This document shows, in pieces, positions 61,217 to 64,000 of a DNA stretch of 64,000 nt. The DNA is from JBDIVL01 sp039794405 (GTDB taxonomy: Bacteria > Planctomycetota > Brocadiia > Brocadiales > Brocadiaceae), in contig JBDIVL010000005.1 in NCBI GenBank assembly GCA_039794405.1, forward strand, positions 62,001 through 126,000, read 5' to 3'. The translations under genes and the position numbers were made by a program. The notes beneath the pieces are model-generated. The model saw only the letters and a program-made list of their open reading frames with translations. It was not told the origin of the DNA and searched no databases. Each line of letters starts with the position of its first letter. Position 1 is the stretch's first letter.

Positions 61217-61604
61217 GATAGCAAAATCCTTATCCAGCCCGTACCTGGTTAAATACTCTTATATCTGATTTGTCTTTACAAATGAGTAAAGTTTTTCAAT
61301 GGCTGAATGGGCATATGGCTAGATGGCTAATGAATCAGCTACCAACCATGTAACCATTCAACCAAACTTGCATCTTGCTCTTCATCGGTCTGAGGCTTCG
61401 CCTCGCTAATTTATTGATAAAAAACATTTTTACAGATCAATAACCCCTGCGATAGTGTATGGTTTAATATAACAGAGGTGCCATGTTAGTCAAGGAAAAA
61501 ACTTCGGCTTGACACCACCCCGATTTATTTGTACGATTTAATACCCAATTATAATAATTTTTCTTAGGAGTTTGTCTGTTACTTTACATTAACCTTGGAT
61601 CAAC
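61217..61604. other. Divergent region upstream of carA
   Basis: 388 bp with family C repeat CATCGGTCTGAGGCTTCGCC (61388-61407, its palindromic part GAGGCTTCGCCTC) and the carA promoter-like pair. GGCTGAATGGGCATATGGCT near 61302 shows tandem-like GGCTRA text. No gene is supported. Confidence 0.5.
61509..61537 (+). promoter_or_regulatory. Putative sigma-70-type promoter for carA
   Basis: TTGACA (61509-61514) and TACGAT (61532-61537) are spaced by exactly 17 bases, 67 bases upstream of the ATG at 61605. The leader holds TTAGGAG far upstream of the ATG but no clear pyrimidine-regulated attenuator. Confidence 0.55.
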
Positions 61605-62726
61605 ATGAATAAAAAAAAGGCATTACTTGTCTTAGCAGATGGTACCGTCTTTAAAGGTTACTCTTTAGGTACTCCTGGTGAGACTATTGGCGAGGTTGTT
61701 TTTAACACAAGCATAATTGGATACCAGGAGATCATTACAGATCCATCATACAAGGGACAAATGGTCGCCATGACTTATCCATTGATCGGGAATTATGGAA
61801 TCAATGAAAAAGATTATGAATCACGCAAACCGTTTTTAGAGGGTTTTATTGTAAAAGAGTGCAGCCATTTCCCCAGTAACTGGCGGTCACAGATCAGCCT
61901 TGACGAGTTTCTGAGAAAGAATGGAATCGTCGGTATTCAGGGAATAGATACAAGGGCGTTGACGTCACATGTAAGGGATTACGGTACCCAACAGGGGATT
62001 ATCTCCACCATAGATTTTGATGTACCTAATCTTATAAAAAAGATTCGATCATCTCCGGGACTCAATGGGATAGATTTGGTAAAAGCAGTAACATGTAATA
62101 GTTTATATGAATGGAAAGACCAGGATATAAATCCGGAAACATCAAAAAGGTACCGTGTTGTTGTTTATGATTGCGGTGTAAAGTATAACATTTTAAGGAA
62201 GCTCAACAGTGTCGGTTGTACTCCTATAGTAGTTCCTGCCCAGACGCCATTCCGTGCCATTTTGGATATGAACCCTGATGGTGTCCTCATTTCCAACGGA
62301 CCGGGTGATCCTGCAGCTGTTCCCTACATGGTCGAAAATATCAAAGGTATCCTGGGAAAAAAGCCAGTATTTGGAATCTGCCTTGGACATCAGTTGATGG
62401 CTCTTACCCTTGGCTTAAAAATATATAAGCTTAAATTCGGGCATCATGGCGGGAATCAACCGGTAATGGACTTATCGACAAAAAAAGTAGAGATTACAGC
62501 CCAAAATCATAATTTTGCTGTGGCAACCCCATCGCAGGAAACCACGCATAAAAGCCCCCATGGGAATGTTGAGATTACGCATCTTAATCTCAATGATAAT
62601 TCAGTAGAAGGATTAAAATGCCAATCCATACCAGCTTTCTCCATACAATATCACCCGGAAGCATCTCCTGGCCCACATGATGCAAGTTACTTGTTTGAGC
62701 GATTTATTGAGATGATGGGATCCTAG
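61605..62726 (+). CDS. carA: Carbamoyl-phosphate synthase small subunit
   Basis: A 373-residue glutaminase subunit that feeds ammonia to CarB for arginine and pyrimidine synthesis. The N-terminal domain shows GETIGEVVFNTSIIGYQEII. The class I amidotransferase domain has the catalytic cysteine in VFGICLGHQLMAL and the His-Glu pair in FSIQYHPEASPGPHD. Length is typical. carB follows after 37 bases on the same strand. A consensus-like promoter lies at 61509. Confidence 0.97.
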   Translation: MNKKKALLVLADGTVFKGYSLGTPGETIGEVVFNTSIIGYQEIITDPSYKGQMVAMTYPLIGNYGINEKDYESRKPFLEGFIVKECSHFPSNWRSQISLDEFLRKNGIVGIQGIDTRALTSHVRDYGTQQGIISTIDFDVPNLIKKIRSSPGLNGIDLVKAVTCNSLYEWKDQDINPETSKRYRVVVYDCGVKYNILRKLNSVGCTPIVVPAQTPFRAILDMNPDGVLISNGPGDPAAVPYMVENIKGILGKKPVFGICLGHQLMALTLGLKIYKLKFGHHGGNQPVMDLSTKKVEITAQNHNFAVATPSQETTHKSPHGNVEITHLNLNDNSVEGLKCQSIPAFSIQYHPEASPGPHDASYLFERFIEMMGS

Positions 62727-62763
62727 ATTAATCACAATTGTTTAAAATAAATGAAAATATACA

Positions 62764-64000
62764 ATGCCTAAGAGAACAGACTTAAAAAAAATTCTTATCG
62801 TTGGCTCAGGTCCAATCGTCATTGGCCAGGCCTGCGAATTTGATTATTCAGGTACTCAGGCTTGCAAGGCGCTTCGAGAAGAGGGATATGAGGTTATTCT
62901 CGTAAACAGCAATCCTGCAACAATCATGACAGACCCGGAAATAGCCGATAGAACCTATATTGAACCAATCACACCCGAAATAGTGGCAAAAATTATCGCA
63001 AAAGAACGTCCCCAGGCATTACTTCCGACGCTCGGTGGCCAGACAGGCTTAAACATTGCTGTTAGTCTTGCAGAAAAGGGAATCCTGCATGAATATGGTG
63101 TTGAGTTGATCGGGGCAAAGCTAGGAGCCATCAAGAAGGCGGAAGACCGGTCTCTCTTCAAATCTGCTATGAAGCAAATTGGCATATCAGTTCCTGAAAG
63201 CGGTTACGCCCGCTCATATGAGGAGGCAATGGAGGTTATCAATACCATTGGTTTTCCCGCCATCATTCGTCCCTCTTTTACCTTAGGCGGTACCGGCGGA
63301 AATGCTGCATATAATATTGAAGAATACAAAGAATATATCAAGATAGCCTTAGATTCAAGTCCAGTTCACGAAGTGCTTGTAGAACAGTCCGTGCTAGGGT
63401 GGAAAGAGTACGAACTCGAGGTGATGCGGGACTTAAAAGACAACGTCGTAATTATTTGCTCTATTGAGAATTTTGATCCAATGGGCGTGCATACCGGTGA
63501 CAGTATTACAGTAGCCCCTGCCCAAACTCTTACCGATGTTGAATATCAGATCATGCGGGATGCTGCAATGAGGATTATCAGGGAAATCGGCGTTGAGACC
63601 GGTGGTTCGAATATCCAGTTTGCCGTTAATCCTGAAAATGGAGCAATGCTTGCAATTGAAATGAACCCAAGGGTCTCAAGAAGTTCTGCCCTGGCTTCAA
63701 AGGCAACGGGATTTCCAATCGCCAAGATAGCCGCGAAGCTTGCAGTAGGATATACCCTTGATGAAATTCCTAATGATATTACCCGTTATACACCTGCCAG
63801 TTTTGAACCCACTCTTGATTATTGTGTCGTAAAAATACCCCGGTTTAATTTTGAGAAATTTCCTGATACCGAACCAGTGCTTACTATCCACATGAAATCG
63901 GTAGGGGAAGTTATGGCGATTGGACGTACCTTTAAAGAAGCCATAGGCAAGGCCATCCGTTCCATGGAATCAGGGCGGTTCGGATTTGAAACATTGTGGC
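62764..64000 (+). CDS. carB: Carbamoyl-phosphate synthase large subunit (partial, 5' end)
   Basis: The frame opens at ATG 62764 (MPKRTDLKKI) and is still open at the right edge, giving 412 of the usual ~1,070 residues. The first ATP-grasp half is visible: ILIVGSGPIVIGQACEFDYS, NPATIMTDPE, LPTLGGQTGLN, PAIIRPSFTLGGTGG and MNPRVSRSSALASKATG. It uses bicarbonate, ATP and ammonia from CarA. The C-terminal half and any regulatory domain lie outside the window. Confidence 0.96.
   Translation, partial: MPKRTDLKKILIVGSGPIVIGQACEFDYSGTQACKALREEGYEVILVNSNPATIMTDPEIADRTYIEPITPEIVAKIIAKERPQALLPTLGGQTGLNIAVSLAEKGILHEYGVELIGAKLGAIKKAEDRSLFKSAMKQIGISVPESGYARSYEEAMEVINTIGFPAIIRPSFTLGGTGGNAAYNIEEYKEYIKIALDSSPVHEVLVEQSVLGWKEYELEVMRDLKDNVVIICSIENFDPMGVHTGDSITVAPAQTLTDVEYQIMRDAAMRIIREIGVETGGSNIQFAVNPENGAMLAIEMNPRVSRSSALASKATGFPIAKIAAKLAVGYTLDEIPNDITRYTPASFEPTLDYCVVKIPRFNFEKFPDTEPVLTIHMKSVGEVMAIGRTFKEAIGKAIRSMESGRFGFETLW

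Overview
The window looks like a chromosomal segment of a planctomycete, most probably an anammox bacterium of the Candidatus Brocadia type. This is inferred from gene content, not from a marker gene. The grounds are an Nqr/Rnf-type sodium pump with Rnf-like features, an aroD-aroE fusion, two peptidoglycan precursor genes (murA, murB), an NnrS-type protein flanked by DUF1858 domains, B12-binding radical SAM genes, very large TPR proteins, moderately low GC and many palindromic intergenic repeats. I see no rRNA, tRNA, CRISPR array, intact insertion sequence or prophage.

Layout. 1-5.4 kb: end of a broken HD-GYP gene, then leftward genes for a membrane protein with a PA14 domain, a methyltransferase, a B12-binding radical SAM enzyme and a GT2 glycosyltransferase. 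5.4-7.2 kb: repeat-rich DNA and two small unknown genes. 7.4-11.1 kb: aroK, an aroD-aroE fusion and leuA (leftward). 11.6-12.4 kb: a Mgm101/Rad52-like annealing protein. 13.2-17 kb: a TPR lipoprotein and a TMTC-like membrane TPR protein. 17.1-19.5 kb: osmoprotectant-type ABC transporter. 19.9-24.6 kb: YihY-like protein, periplasmic OB-fold protein, DUF1858-NnrS-DUF1858 protein. 25.3-26.4 kb: tandem hsp20 genes. 26.5-29.6 kb: murB and an acyl-activating ligase. 29.8-37.6 kb: Nqr/Rnf cluster with an embedded diguanylate cyclase gene. 37.7-40.1 kb: short ArgA-like acetyltransferase, TatD-radical SAM fusion, yraN. 40.8-43.5 kb: ffh-rpsP-trmD-rplS without rimM. 44-47.7 kb: rpmE-prfA-prmC-murA. 47.9-56.3 kb: GAF-PAS protein, deoB, ptsN-like EIIA, CNNM/CBS protein, SDR, a VTE5-VTE6-like kinase fusion, RlmI-type methyltransferase. 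56.3-61.2 kb: amino acid permease, ribBA, pgsA, sugar-nucleotide epimerase (leftward). 61.6-64 kb: carA and the start of carB.

The most interesting system is the cluster at 29.8-37.6 kb. Its gene order and NADH-oxidising F subunit are those of Na+-NQR. Its A subunit, however, carries two ferredoxin-type [4Fe-4S] motifs as in RnfC, and its D and E subunits are fused into one polypeptide. It therefore looks like an intermediate between RNF and NQR.

The second theme is the intergenic DNA. Several families of short palindromic repeats recur. One AT-rich core resembling AATTAGGCCTTCGGCAACTT lies next to exchangeable palindromic cassettes. Around the TMTC-like gene these repeats supply both the start codon (inside a 13-bp hairpin) and the stop codon. 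Another repeat end carries the ribosome binding site in front of two divergent genes.
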